Source: Arthrobacter jiangjiafuii
GTDB lineage: Bacteria > Actinomycetota > Actinomycetes > Actinomycetales > Micrococcaceae
Direction: 5' to 3'
Assembly (NCBI RefSeq): GCF_018622995.1
Contig: NZ_CP076022.1
Location: forward strand, 930,001-994,000
DNA length: 64,000 bases
This document shows positions 1 through 8,926 of this stretch, in pieces (position 1 is the stretch's first letter; every line of letters starts with the position of its first letter). A program made the translations under genes and the position numbers. The notes under the pieces are model-generated. The model worked only from the letters and a program-made list of their open reading frames with translations. It did not search any database and was not told where the DNA came from.

Positions 1-88
1 TGCCGCCCGGGGTGCGGGCGTACTTGGGGGCGATCCGGCCGGAGCGGGGGGCCTCGATGGAGACGGCCTCATTGGTGGATGTACTCAT
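1..88 (-). CDS. sdhD: Succinate dehydrogenase membrane anchor subunit SdhD, N-terminal fragment
   Basis: Only the first 29 codons are inside the window. The protein starts MSTSTNEAVSIEAPRSGRI and continues off the left edge. A short, charged cytoplasmic N-terminus rich in Ser/Thr/Pro is usual for actinobacterial SdhD. The ATG lies 3 nt after the stop codon of sdhC, so the two are co-transcribed. The product would be the second membrane subunit of complex II, holding heme b and the quinone site together with SdhC. The assignment rests mainly on position behind sdhC, because no membrane helix is visible in the fragment. Confidence 0.75.
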   Translation of the reverse strand, partial: MSTSTNEAVSIEAPRSGRIAPKYARTPGG

Positions 89-91
89 GGC

Positions 92-472
92 TTAATGACC
101 CCCGAAAACGATGGGAAGGTGGCGAATGGAGAAACCGATCATAGTGACCACCCAAAGACCGACGACGCTCCACAGCATCTGGCGCTGGTACTTGGGGCCC
201 TTCTTCCAGAAGTCAATCAGGATCACACGCACGCCGTTGAAGGCGTGGAACACGATGGCGGCGACGAGGCCAAGCTCGCCGAGGCCCATGATCGGGTTCT
301 TGTATGCGCCAATCACGACGTTGTAGGCCTCGGGTGAAACACGCACCAATGAGGTATCCAAGACGTGGACCAAAAGGAAGAAGAAGATCACCACGCCGGT
401 AATACGGTGCGCAACCCACGACCACTGGCCTTCGCGGCCGCGGTAGAGCGTGCCTGCTGGTAACTTCGACAC
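92..472 (-). CDS. sdhC: Succinate dehydrogenase cytochrome b556 subunit SdhC
   Basis: A 126-residue integral membrane protein with three hydrophobic segments, the first following WSWVAHRITGVV. His residues at the start (VAHRITG) and in the helices (LLVHVLD, VFHAFNGVR) are candidate heme ligands. The product anchors the flavoprotein and iron-sulfur subunits and passes electrons from succinate to menaquinone. The reading frame is open further upstream, but I chose the GTG at 472 because AGGGAGGA sits just before it and the family begins with a short N-terminus before the first helix. Codon 4 is TTA, a rare codon here. A good promoter and a CRP-like site lie upstream. Confidence 0.88.
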   Translation of the reverse strand: MSKLPAGTLYRGREGQWSWVAHRITGVVIFFFLLVHVLDTSLVRVSPEAYNVVIGAYKNPIMGLGELGLVAAIVFHAFNGVRVILIDFWKKGPKYQRQMLWSVVGLWVVTMIGFSIRHLPIVFGGH

Positions 473-559
473 TGAATTTTCCTCCCTGCGACGCAGCGGC
501 GCTGGCGTGTCTTCCACGCAGTGATGACGCCGGTGCGACAGCAATATAAGCTCAAGCAT

Positions 560-588
560 AATCTAGGTCTCCCTCGGAGAGCTTTCAA
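560..588 (-). promoter_or_regulatory. Promoter of the sdhCD(AB) operon
   Basis: On the minus strand a -35 box TTGAAA (588-583) is followed after exactly 17 bp by a -10 box TAGATT (565-560). Transcription would begin near 553, leaving a leader of about 80 nt before the sdhC GTG with its Shine-Dalgarno sequence. Both boxes and the spacing are close to the housekeeping sigma consensus. Confidence 0.6.
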
Positions 589-605
589 TTTAGGCAGCCC
601 TATCA

Positions 606-621
606 TGTGACGCTCGTTACA
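606..621. promoter_or_regulatory. CRP/GlxR-like operator upstream of sdhC
   Basis: TGTGACGCTCGTTACA matches the CRP-family consensus TGTGA-N6-TCACA with one mismatch. Its centre (613.5) lies about 60 bp upstream of the inferred sdh transcription start, the classic class I activator position. Similar sites occur upstream of ndh, the LivK-like gene and livH in this window. Confidence 0.5.
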
Positions 622-732
622 CCGCGGGTGGGGCTTGTGAGCGGGGATCCGGGGTTTAGCCCCACGTCCGGGCACCATGGCATCACCGTGGTGCCGGGCC
701 TCGGGCGCGGTCGTCGGCTAATCTTGGCTCTG

Positions 733-1872
733 ATGAGTACAGAACCGGCACACCCCAATCCTTCCTCCGCGGACTTCGACCGCTTCTACGGCGTAATTCC
801 CGCCGGCGGCGTCGGCACCCGCCTGTGGCCGTTGTCCCGTGCGGCCGCACCCAAGTTCCTCCATGACCTCACCGGTTCGGGTTCCACCCTCATCCGTGCG
901 ACCTATGACCGGCTGAGCCCGCTGAGCGGTGACCGGGTCATGGTCGTGACCGGCACGCTCCACCGGGAAGCGGTGCGGAAGCAGCTGCCGGAGATCACCA
1001 GAGAGAACCTGGTGCTGGAATTGGAGCCCAAGGACTCTGCCGCTGCCATCGGGTTGGCTGCAGCCATTCTTTTTAAGCGGGATCCGAACATCATCATGGG
1101 TTCCTTTGCCGCGGACCAGGTCATCACCCCGGTGGATGTGTTCCAGGATGCCGTGCGTGAAGCCGTGCACACCGCTGCGCAGGGTTTTATCGTGACCATC
1201 GGCATCCACCCCACCCACGCAGCCACCGGCTTCGGCTATATCCGTGCCGGAGACCCGCTGGACATTCCCGGGGCGCCGAGTGCACACGCCGTCGTCGAAT
1301 TCGTCGAGAAGCCCTCCGAAGAGGTGGCCCGCACCTACCTGAAGAACGGCCGCTACAGCTGGAACGCGGGAATGTTTGTTGCGCCCGTGGACCTGATGCT
1401 TAAGCACCTGGAAGCGAACCAGCCCGAGCTCTACGTCGGCCTGATGGAAATCGCTGAAGCCTGGGACACCCCGCGCCGGCGTGAGGTGGTGCTGCGGATC
1501 TGGCCCACCCTGCCCAAGATCGCCATCGACTATGCGGTGGCTGAACCTGCCGCGGCAGCCGGTGACGTCGCGATGATTCCGGGCATCTTTAACTGGGACG
1601 ACGTCGGGGACTTCGCGGCAATCGGCCGGCTGAATCCGGCCGCAGAGAACAGCGACCTGACCGTAATGGGCGACGGTGCACGGGTCTATTCGGAGAACGC
1701 GTCCGGAATCGTCGTATCGGATACCAAGCGGGTTATCGCTCTGATCGGCATCGAGGATGTGGTGATCGTGGACACCCTCGATGCGCTGCTCGTGACCACG
1801 AAGGAACACGCCCAGGAGGTCAAGAAGGCTGTGGAACACCTCAAGGCCAGCGGCGACACCGACGTCCTCTAA
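733..1872 (+). CDS. manC: Mannose-1-phosphate guanylyltransferase
   Basis: A 379-residue nucleotidyltransferase making GDP-mannose from mannose-1-phosphate and GTP, which feeds mannosylated glycans and lipoglycans. The pyrophosphorylase signature GGVGTRLWP is at residues 25-33, followed by a Lys in AAPKFLHDL; FVEKP is the usual sugar-binding segment. There is no C-terminal cupin (isomerase) domain, so it is the monofunctional type; manA is a separate gene at the far end of the window. The frame is open upstream to 607, but the ATG at 733 fits the family. TAATCT at 719-724 lies 8 nt before it, so the mRNA may be leaderless. Confidence 0.9.
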   Translation: MSTEPAHPNPSSADFDRFYGVIPAGGVGTRLWPLSRAAAPKFLHDLTGSGSTLIRATYDRLSPLSGDRVMVVTGTLHREAVRKQLPEITRENLVLELEPKDSAAAIGLAAAILFKRDPNIIMGSFAADQVITPVDVFQDAVREAVHTAAQGFIVTIGIHPTHAATGFGYIRAGDPLDIPGAPSAHAVVEFVEKPSEEVARTYLKNGRYSWNAGMFVAPVDLMLKHLEANQPELYVGLMEIAEAWDTPRRREVVLRIWPTLPKIAIDYAVAEPAAAAGDVAMIPGIFNWDDVGDFAAIGRLNPAAENSDLTVMGDGARVYSENASGIVVSDTKRVIALIGIEDVVIVDTLDALLVTTKEHAQEVKKAVEHLKASGDTDVL

Positions 1873-1887
1873 GGCCCGGACGGGCCT
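1872..1887 (+). terminator. Short GC hairpin after manC
   Basis: AGGCCCG-GA-CGGGCCT forms a 7-bp stem overlapping the last base of manC. There is no T-run, so it is a weak candidate for transcript end or stability. Confidence 0.3.
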
Positions 1888-1983
1888 CCGAAAAGGCCCG
1901 TAACCCGCGTCATATTGAGTGGTGGTAGGGAACATCGTCACACGGTTCCCGTAACAGCAGCCTCAGTGGCTAACCTTGAAGCT

Positions 1984-3186
1984 GTGCATACTATCCCACT
2001 GAGTTCACCGGTCCCTTCGATGCGGAGAAGCGTTGCTCCGATCCTGGGTGAGCTGATCGCCTTCCGGCGGGACCTGCACCGGCACCCGGAGCTGTCAACG
2101 AAGGAATTCCGCACCACTGACCGCATTGTCGAAGTCCTGGCGGACGCTGGACTGGCCCCGGTCCGGCTCGAGGGCACCGGCGCCTACGTTGATATCGGCG
2201 AGGGGCCGCTGCGCCTGGCCCTGCGTGCAGACATCGACGCGCTGCCGGTCCTGGAGGAAACCAACCTGGGCTACGCGTCCGTTAATACGGGCATTACCCA
2301 CGCCTGCGGACATGACATCCACACCACCGTCATGGTCGGGGTGGCCCAGATCCTCGCGGCCTTCGAGGCAGCCGGCGAACTCGGCGGCCGGGTGCGCGTC
2401 ATCTTCCAGCCAGCGGAGGAAGTCATGCCCGGCGGCGCCCTCGGCGTCATCAAGCAGGGCGTACTGGAGGGGGTCCCGCGCATCCTGGCCCTGCACTGCG
2501 ATCCCCGGATCGACGTGGGCCAGGTGGGAACGCGTATCGGGGCAATCACCTCCGCCTCGGACACAGTCCGGATTGAGCTGACCGGCCGCGGCGGACACAC
2601 CTCCCGGCCGCACCTCACCGAAGACCTGGTTTTCGCGCTGGCGGAGATCGCGGTGAGCGTTCCGGCTGTGCTTTCCCGGCGGATTGACGTGCGCAGCGGC
2701 GTCTCCGTGGTCTGGGGACAGATGCATGCCGGATCCGCCCCCAATGCCATTCCAGGCCACGGCTTTATGTCCGGCACCATGCGCTGCCTGGATGCCGAGG
2801 CCTGGTACGCGGCCGGGGAACTGCTCGACGACGTCGTCCGGCAGGTAGCTGCGCCCTTCGGCGTGGATGTCACGCTGGAACACACCCGTGGCGTGCCGCC
2901 GGTCATCAATACAGACGCCGAAACCAGCCTGATCGAAGCCGCGGCCCGGGCCGAGCTGGGGGAGGACGCGATTGTCCTGGCCCCCCAGTCCATGGGCGGT
3001 GAAGATTTCGCCTGGATGACGCAGGCGGTTCCCGGAGCCTTGATGCGGCTGGGTACCCGCACCCCCGGAGGGGAGACGTACGACCTGCACCGCGGAGACT
3101 ACAACCCGGACGAGCTGGCGATCAGCACCGGGGTGGCCGTGATGGCGGCAGCGGCTGTCCGTGCGGCCCGCGGGCTGAGGCACTGA
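1984..3186 (+). CDS. M20 family metallopeptidase / amidohydrolase
   Basis: A 400-residue zinc hydrolase of the M20D (aminoacylase / hippurate hydrolase) group. It contains DLHRHPELSTKEF near the N-terminus, the metal-binding ACGHDIHTTVMVG, a PAEE motif (FQPAEEVMPGGA) carrying the catalytic Glu, and a C-terminal GGEDFAWM. Such enzymes cleave N-acyl groups from amino acids or related amides in the cytoplasm; the exact substrate cannot be read from sequence. The frame is open from 1915, but the GTG at 1984 lies 7 nt after TAACCT (1971-1976), the leaderless arrangement common in this window. Confidence 0.85.
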   Translation: MHTIPLSSPVPSMRRSVAPILGELIAFRRDLHRHPELSTKEFRTTDRIVEVLADAGLAPVRLEGTGAYVDIGEGPLRLALRADIDALPVLEETNLGYASVNTGITHACGHDIHTTVMVGVAQILAAFEAAGELGGRVRVIFQPAEEVMPGGALGVIKQGVLEGVPRILALHCDPRIDVGQVGTRIGAITSASDTVRIELTGRGGHTSRPHLTEDLVFALAEIAVSVPAVLSRRIDVRSGVSVVWGQMHAGSAPNAIPGHGFMSGTMRCLDAEAWYAAGELLDDVVRQVAAPFGVDVTLEHTRGVPPVINTDAETSLIEAAARAELGEDAIVLAPQSMGGEDFAWMTQAVPGALMRLGTRTPGGETYDLHRGDYNPDELAISTGVAVMAAAAVRAARGLRH

Positions 3187-3456
3187 CGCTTCCCTTTTCC
3201 TTTTACCCGCCTCATCCTGCCGGGGCGGAGGGGCCGCGTATGCGTCCCCTCAATTGATAACAACATGTAAACGATGCTGCTCTGCGCGCGTTATGAGCAT
3301 CACAGTGTTGTTTTTCACATTATGATGGGGTAGCTGCGGTCCAAGGACGGACGGAACGCTGCACCACACGGACCTTCAGCGCTCGTGCCTCCCGCAGGGG
3401 AGCGGCACAGGCGTTGATGCCTTTACGGGTGGACCCATTTCTTTTCTGGAGGAACA

Positions 3457-4563
3457 TTGAAGAATTTCCCGCGCAGCTTCAAGCGCAACGCAGGCGTCTC
3501 AGCCGCCATGCTCGGCGTTTCGGCGCTCCTGCTTTCCGGCTGCGGTGCAGCACCCGATGAAGAAGCGGATTCGAGCGAAGCTTCGGCAAACAGCGACTTC
3601 CGCGCCTGCATCGTTTCGGATGAAGGCGGTTTCGACGACCGTTCCTTTAACCAGTCCAGCTACGAGGGACTGAAGGCAGCCGAGGAGTCCCTCGGCATCC
3701 AGGTCTCAGAGGCCCAGTCGCAGTCGGAGACCGATTTCCTCCCGAACCTTGACTCCATGATCAGCGAAGGCTGCAACCTCACCGTGACGGTCGGGTTCCT
3801 CCTGGCTGACGCGACCAAGGAGGTTGCGACGGCAAACCCGGACAGCAACTTTGCCATCGTCGATGACAACAGCATCGAGCTCGACAACGTCAAGCCGATC
3901 ATCTACGACACGGCGCAGGCAGCGTTCCTCGCCGGCTACGTAGCGGCAGGCACGTCTGAAACCGGCAAGGTTGCCACCTACGGCGGCATCAACATCCCCA
4001 CCGTCACCATCTTCATGGACGGCTTTGCCGACGGCGTGGAGTACTACAACGAACAGAACAGCGCCGACGTCCAGCTCCTCGGCTGGAACAAGGCAGACCA
4101 GACCGGCTCCTTCGTCGGCAACTTCACGGACACCGGTGCAGGCAAGACCACCACCGAGAACTTCCTGAACGAAGGCGCCGACATCATCATGCCGGTGGCC
4201 GGCCCTGTCGGTTCCGGAACACTGGATGCCGTGGTCGAAGCCAATGCCAACGGCGGCAGCAACAAGGTTGTCTGGGTCGACTCCGACGGCTTCGAGACCA
4301 ACGACGTGGGCACCGAGTTCATCCTGACCTCGGTCATGAAGCTCATGGGCGAGGCAGTCGAGGACGTCATCAGCACCGACGTCGAGGGCAACTTCGACGC
4401 CACCCCGTACATCGGAACCCTGGAAAACGGCGGCGTCGCACTGGCTCCTTACCACGACCAGGAAAGCGCCGTTCCGGCCGACGTCAAGACGGCCGTTGAC
4501 GAGATCAAGGCCAAGATCATCTCCGGTGAAATCACCGTGGAATCCGCAGCCAGCCCTAAGTAA
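3457..4563 (+). CDS. BMP/PnrA family nucleoside-binding lipoprotein
   Basis: A 368-residue exported lipoprotein. A basic N-terminus and hydrophobic segment lead to the lipobox LLLSGC (Cys29), then an acidic linker. The mature part has BMP-family hallmarks: FDDRSFNQSSYEGL, a DxxxF-rich periplasmic-binding fold, and AVDEIKAKIISGEI near the end. It should deliver nucleosides to the ABC transporter encoded just downstream, next to cytidine deaminase and thymidine phosphorylase. The start is TTG at 3457, supported by GGAGG 4 nt upstream and a correct signal peptide. A strong hairpin directly after the gene probably lets it be expressed in excess over the transporter. Confidence 0.88.
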   Translation: MKNFPRSFKRNAGVSAAMLGVSALLLSGCGAAPDEEADSSEASANSDFRACIVSDEGGFDDRSFNQSSYEGLKAAEESLGIQVSEAQSQSETDFLPNLDSMISEGCNLTVTVGFLLADATKEVATANPDSNFAIVDDNSIELDNVKPIIYDTAQAAFLAGYVAAGTSETGKVATYGGINIPTVTIFMDGFADGVEYYNEQNSADVQLLGWNKADQTGSFVGNFTDTGAGKTTTENFLNEGADIIMPVAGPVGSGTLDAVVEANANGGSNKVVWVDSDGFETNDVGTEFILTSVMKLMGEAVEDVISTDVEGNFDATPYIGTLENGGVALAPYHDQESAVPADVKTAVDEIKAKIISGEITVESAASPK

Positions 4564-4586
4564 CACGGACTGGACAGCGACCTGAA

Positions 4587-4634
4587 CCGCCGTCCGCCGG
4601 CTGCGTTGCAGCCGGCGGATGGCGGTTCATTTTG
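4587..4634 (+). terminator. Intra-operon terminator/attenuator hairpin after the binding protein
   Basis: An 18-bp stem (4587-4604 with 4608-4625, one G-U pair, loop GTT) followed by TTCATTTT. It lies between the lipoprotein gene and the ATPase gene, 64 nt before the latter's start. Most transcripts probably end here and some read through. Confidence 0.75.
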
Positions 4635-4697
4635 TTCCGGGTTGCCTTCTCCTTCGGAGGCGCCCAACACTCAGACACAAACAGATTGGTTGGGGTT

Positions 4698-6242
4698 GTG
4701 AAACTCGAACTCAGGGGCATCACCAAACGCTTCGGCGCCTTGGTTGCCAACGACCATATAGACCTGGTGATCGAACCGGGGCAGGTCCACAGCCTGCTCG
4801 GCGAGAACGGTGCAGGCAAGTCCACGTTGATGAACGTGCTCTACGGCCTCTACGAACCCACAGAGGGCGAGATCCTGATCAATGACAAGCCCGTGGTCTT
4901 CTCCGGTCCCGGAGATGCCATGGCAGCCGGCATTGGCATGGTGCATCAGCACTTCATGCTGGTTCCCGTCTTTACCGTCGCGGAGAACGTGGCCCTTGGC
5001 CACGAAACAACAGGGTTCGCCGGTGCGCTGAACCTGGAAACCACCCGCGCCCGCATCCGCCAGATCTCGGACCAGTACGGGTTCGACGTGGACCCCGACG
5101 CAGTCGTCGAAGACCTGCCCGTGGGTGTGCAGCAGCGCGTGGAAATCATCAAGGCCCTGATCCGGGACGCTGAAGTCCTGATCCTGGACGAGCCCACCGC
5201 CGTGCTGACGCCCCGCGAAACGGATGAGCTGCTGGCCATCATGCGCCAGCTGACCGAAGACGGTAAGTCGGTCGTTTTCATCTCGCACAAGCTGCGTGAG
5301 GTCAAAGCGGTTTCAGACGTGATCACCGTGATCCGCCGCGGCAAGGTTGTTGGCGACGCGGCTCCGGGAGCATCGACCACTGAACTGGCCTCCTTGATGG
5401 TGGGCCGTTCCGTCAACCTGACACTTAACAAGGCTCCAGCCCAGCCCGGCGCCGAAACCTTCTCCGTCCGTGACCTCGTCGTGCTGTCCGACACCGGCCA
5501 GCCCGTTGTGGACCACCTCACCTTCAGCATCGCCAAGGGCGAGATCCTCGCGGTCGCCGGTGTCCAGGGCAACGGCCAGACGGAATTGACCGAGGCCATC
5601 ATGGGGCTGCAGGATCACATCTCCGGTTCCATCCAGCTCGACGGCAAGGAACTTGCCGGACGCCGCGTGGACCAGATCATCGACGCCGGTGTGGGCTTCG
5701 TGCCCGAGGACCGCAGCGTCGACGGACTCGTGGGCCCCTTCACCGTCGCGGAGAACCTGATTCTCAACCGGTACAACAAGCCCCCGTTCGCCAGGGGCAT
5801 GTCCATGCGTCCGTCCGTTGTGGCCGCCAACGCCGGCGAGAAAATCGACGAGTTCGACATCCGGACGCAGTCTGCGCAGGCAGCTGCCGGGACACTTTCC
5901 GGTGGCAATCAGCAGAAAGTCGTGATGGCCCGTGAACTGTCCCGCCCGCTTTCGCTGTTCATCGCCTCCCAGCCCACCCGCGGCGTGGACGTCGGTTCGA
6001 TCGAGTTCCTGCACAAGCGGATCGTTGCCGAGCGCGACGGCGGGACGCCGGTCCTGATTGTCTCCACCGAACTGGACGAAGTCCTGGAACTGGCAGACCG
6101 CATCGCCGTGTTGTACGGCGGCAAGCTCATGGGCATTGTCCCGGGCAATACCTCGCGTGACGTCCTTGGCCTGATGATGGCCGGGATGCGCGCCGAAGAA
6201 GCACTTTCGCACGACCGCGATATTGAGGGAGGGGCGCAGTGA
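4698..6242 (+). CDS. Nucleoside ABC transporter ATP-binding protein (two NBDs)
   Basis: A 514-residue duplicated ABC ATPase of the sugar/nucleoside (CUT2, YufO/NupO-like) type. NBD1 has Walker A GENGAGKST (residues 35-43) and Walker B LILDEPTAVLTP. NBD2 has a degenerate Walker A (GVQGNGQTE) but a full signature LSGGNQQKVVMAREL, the usual asymmetry in this family. It powers import through the two permeases that follow with overlapping stop/start codons. The frame is open to 4632; I chose the GTG at 4698 because KLELRGITKRFG is the standard start of the first domain. The terminator hairpin just upstream overlaps the longer reading, which makes that version unlikely. Confidence 0.88.
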   Translation: MKLELRGITKRFGALVANDHIDLVIEPGQVHSLLGENGAGKSTLMNVLYGLYEPTEGEILINDKPVVFSGPGDAMAAGIGMVHQHFMLVPVFTVAENVALGHETTGFAGALNLETTRARIRQISDQYGFDVDPDAVVEDLPVGVQQRVEIIKALIRDAEVLILDEPTAVLTPRETDELLAIMRQLTEDGKSVVFISHKLREVKAVSDVITVIRRGKVVGDAAPGASTTELASLMVGRSVNLTLNKAPAQPGAETFSVRDLVVLSDTGQPVVDHLTFSIAKGEILAVAGVQGNGQTELTEAIMGLQDHISGSIQLDGKELAGRRVDQIIDAGVGFVPEDRSVDGLVGPFTVAENLILNRYNKPPFARGMSMRPSVVAANAGEKIDEFDIRTQSAQAAAGTLSGGNQQKVVMARELSRPLSLFIASQPTRGVDVGSIEFLHKRIVAERDGGTPVLIVSTELDEVLELADRIAVLYGGKLMGIVPGNTSRDVLGLMMAGMRAEEALSHDRDIEGGAQ

Positions 6243-7606
6243 GCCCGGAGAACGAAAACAGGCAGCAGGGCCAACCAGCCCACCGGAAAGAGGAGGCGGC
6301 AGCCGAAGACACCCGGCTGCTGACCGCTGCCGAAACCGCAGGCGGGGCACTGCCGCCGCCTGCCGTTCCCGTCCCCGAATCGGAGCTCCACCCGGAGAGC
6401 AGCGATGAATCGGTGCTCCGCCGCATCGTCTCCGGGAACGCGCTGGTTTCGGTCCTCTCGGTCCTGATGGCGCTCATCGTCGGCGGCCTGCTGATCGCCC
6501 TCACCGACGAAGACGTTGCCAGTGCGGCATCCTACTTCTTCAGCCGTCCGGGGGACCTTTTTGCAGCTGCCTGGTCCGCGGCATCGGGGGCCTACATCGC
6601 CCTTTTCCAGGGCTCGGTCTTCAACTTCGAAGCCGAGAGCTTTTCCCGGATGATTTACCCGCTGACCCAGACGCTGACAGTGGCGACACCGCTGATCTGC
6701 GCCGGACTCGGCGTTGCCCTGGCCTTCCGCGCGGGCCTCTTCAACATCGGTGCTCAGGGCCAGATCCTCATCGGCGCCACCATGGCCGCCTGGGTCGGTT
6801 TCAGCTGGCACTTGCCGGTGGGGCTTCACCTGCTGGTCGTGGTGATCGCAGGTGCCGTCGGCGGTGCACTCTGGGGCGGCATTGCCGGCCTCCTCAAAGC
6901 CAGGACCGGCGCGCATGAAGTCATTGTGACCATCATGCTCAACTACATCGCCATCCAGCTGGTGCTCTTCCTGCTCACGACTCCGGGCTTCCAGCGACCG
7001 GGTTCCACCAACCCGATCAGCCCGCAGCTCGATACAACCGCCATGTTCCCGCCCCTGCTCGGCTCCGGCTTCCGCCTGCACTGGGGTTTCGTGATGGCCG
7101 TTGCCGCCACTGTCTTCATCTGGTGGCTGCTGAACCGTTCCACCGTGGGCTTCGAGCTGCGCGCAGTCGGAGCCAACCCGGCCGCTGCACGGAACGCCGG
7201 GATCAGCACCACCAAGGGCTACGTGATCGTCATGCTCATCGCCGGTGCCCTCGCCGGACTCGCCGGCGTTGCCCAGGTCTCCGGCACCGAAAAGGTGCTG
7301 ACCTCCGGCGTGGCCGCCAGCTTCGGCTTCGACGCGATCACGGTTGCCCTGCTCGGCCGCTCCTCTCCGTGGGGAACCTTCGCGGCAGGAATTCTCTTCG
7401 GCGCCTTCCGTGCGGGCGGCGTCACCATGCAGACCAGCACCGGAACCAACATCGACATCGTCCTGGTGGTCCAGTCGCTGATTGTCCTCTTCATCGCCGC
7501 GCCCCCGCTGGTCCGGTCGCTGTTTAGGATCCCGCCGCCGGGCGCGTTCAAGACATCCGGCAAGCGCACAACCAAGAACACCGAAGCAGCCGGAGGAAAA
7601 GCATGA
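6239..7606 (+). CDS. Nucleoside ABC transporter permease 1
   Basis: A 455-residue membrane protein of the BPD_transp_2 family (YufP/NupP-like). A hydrophilic N-terminal region of about 65 residues precedes roughly nine or ten hydrophobic helices. Family motifs include LFNIGAQGQILIGA and GTFAAGILFGAFRAGG. The GTG start overlaps the ATPase stop in GTGA, and its own stop overlaps the next ATG, so the three subunits are translationally coupled. The Ala/Pro/Glu-rich N-terminal tail is longer than in many homologues and its role is unknown. Confidence 0.88.
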   Translation: MSPENENRQQGQPAHRKEEAAAEDTRLLTAAETAGGALPPPAVPVPESELHPESSDESVLRRIVSGNALVSVLSVLMALIVGGLLIALTDEDVASAASYFFSRPGDLFAAAWSAASGAYIALFQGSVFNFEAESFSRMIYPLTQTLTVATPLICAGLGVALAFRAGLFNIGAQGQILIGATMAAWVGFSWHLPVGLHLLVVVIAGAVGGALWGGIAGLLKARTGAHEVIVTIMLNYIAIQLVLFLLTTPGFQRPGSTNPISPQLDTTAMFPPLLGSGFRLHWGFVMAVAATVFIWWLLNRSTVGFELRAVGANPAAARNAGISTTKGYVIVMLIAGALAGLAGVAQVSGTEKVLTSGVAASFGFDAITVALLGRSSPWGTFAAGILFGAFRAGGVTMQTSTGTNIDIVLVVQSLIVLFIAAPPLVRSLFRIPPPGAFKTSGKRTTKNTEAAGGKA

Positions 7607-8889
7607 GCACCGCAACCACTCTCTCCTCCGCGGGAAAGACTGCAGGGCAGGCAATCCGCAGCTGGAAAATCCCGGTCATCCTCTGGGCCCTGGCAATCCT
7701 CGGGTTCATCCTCTTCGGCCTCGGTTCCCCCTCCGCGGAAGTAACATTCCGCCTCACGGAGGAAAGCGCCGCCATCCAGCTGCCCAATATCGTGGTCTCT
7801 GCGCCGGTGCTGGGCTGGATCTCCTCGGTGGTCCTGCTGGCATCGGCCGCCTACTCCACCATCCTGGTCAGCAGGTTCCAGCACGTGCCGGTCTGGCTGA
7901 TAGCCATGTTCGCCGTCTTCTTTGTCGCTGCCTTCCTGACCTGGTCCGTGGGCAGCGCCCGCAGCCCCAGCGTCGCCATCTACGGGTTGCTGGCCGGATC
8001 CTTCACGCTGGCGTTCCCGCTGATCTTCGGTGCGCTTTCGGGTGTGCTCTGCGAGCGGTCCGGCGTTGTGAACATCGCAATCGAGGGCCAGCTGCTCTTC
8101 GGTGCCTTCGCCGCAGCAGTCGCCGGAACCCTCTCCGGCAACGCCTTCGTGGGGCTCTTCGCCGCAGCCGTTGCCGGTGTGCTGGTCTCGCTGGTCCTGG
8201 CAGTGTTCAGCATCAAGTACATCGTGAACCAGGTGATTGTCGGCGTCGTGCTGAACGTTCTGGTCTCCGGGCTGACCGGCTTCCTGTTCTCCACGGTGCT
8301 CAGCACCGACACCTCCAAGTGGAATTCCCCGCCCCGGCTGCCCTCCATCCGCATCCCGCTGCTGGCGGACATTCCGATCCTCGGCCCGATCCTGTTCGAC
8401 CAGTCCGTGATCGGCTACCTCATGTACATCGCCGTGGCGGGAATCTACTTCGGCCTGTTCCACACCAAGTGGGGCCTGCGTACACGGGCCGTCGGGGAGC
8501 ATCCCAAGGCGGCTGACACGCTGGGCGTGAATGTGAACCGCATGCGGTTCACCAACGTCCTGCTCGCCGGTGCGGTGGCCGGTGTCGGAGGCGCGTTCTT
8601 CACCCTCGTCTCGGTGTCCTCCTTCAACCGCGACATGACCTCCGGCCAGGGCTACATCGCGCTGGCGGCGCTGATCCTGGGCCGCTGGAACCCGATCGGT
8701 GCGCTCTTCGCCGCCCTGCTCTTCGGCTTTGCGTCGAACCTGCAGTCGGTGCTGAGCCTGCTCGGGACCCCGGTACCGAACCAGTTCCTGGCCATGCTGC
8801 CTTACGTGGTGACCATCTTCGCCGTCGCCGGTGTGGTGGGTAAGTCGCGCGGTCCTGCGGCCAGCGGCATACCGTATATCAAGGGCTGA
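7603..8889 (+). CDS. Nucleoside ABC transporter permease 2
   Basis: A 428-residue membrane protein of the same permease family (YufQ/NupQ-like). It shows the recognisable GVVNIAIEGQLLFGAFAA and GYIALAALILGRWNPIG segments. It forms the heteromeric channel with the preceding permease. The ATG overlaps the previous stop by 4 nt. About 37 nt separate it from the cytidine deaminase gene, so uptake and catabolism of nucleosides are likely co-expressed. Confidence 0.88.
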   Translation: MSTATTLSSAGKTAGQAIRSWKIPVILWALAILGFILFGLGSPSAEVTFRLTEESAAIQLPNIVVSAPVLGWISSVVLLASAAYSTILVSRFQHVPVWLIAMFAVFFVAAFLTWSVGSARSPSVAIYGLLAGSFTLAFPLIFGALSGVLCERSGVVNIAIEGQLLFGAFAAAVAGTLSGNAFVGLFAAAVAGVLVSLVLAVFSIKYIVNQVIVGVVLNVLVSGLTGFLFSTVLSTDTSKWNSPPRLPSIRIPLLADIPILGPILFDQSVIGYLMYIAVAGIYFGLFHTKWGLRTRAVGEHPKAADTLGVNVNRMRFTNVLLAGAVAGVGGAFFTLVSVSSFNRDMTSGQGYIALAALILGRWNPIGALFAALLFGFASNLQSVLSLLGTPVPNQFLAMLPYVVTIFAVAGVVGKSRGPAASGIPYIKG

Positions 8890-8926
8890 CGGCCGCACTG
8901 ATGCAGGAAACAAGCAAGGAAAACCT

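Noticed and set aside
718-1941. Long open frame on the minus strand across manC (407 codons)
   Set aside because: Mirror of the real gene caused by GC-rich third positions; it has no recognisable domain and spans a clear manC.
5909-7654. 581-codon minus-strand frame over the nucleoside permease
   Set aside because: Composition is dominated by Gly/Asp/Glu/His/Arg as expected for an antisense shadow; the plus strand encodes convincing membrane proteins.
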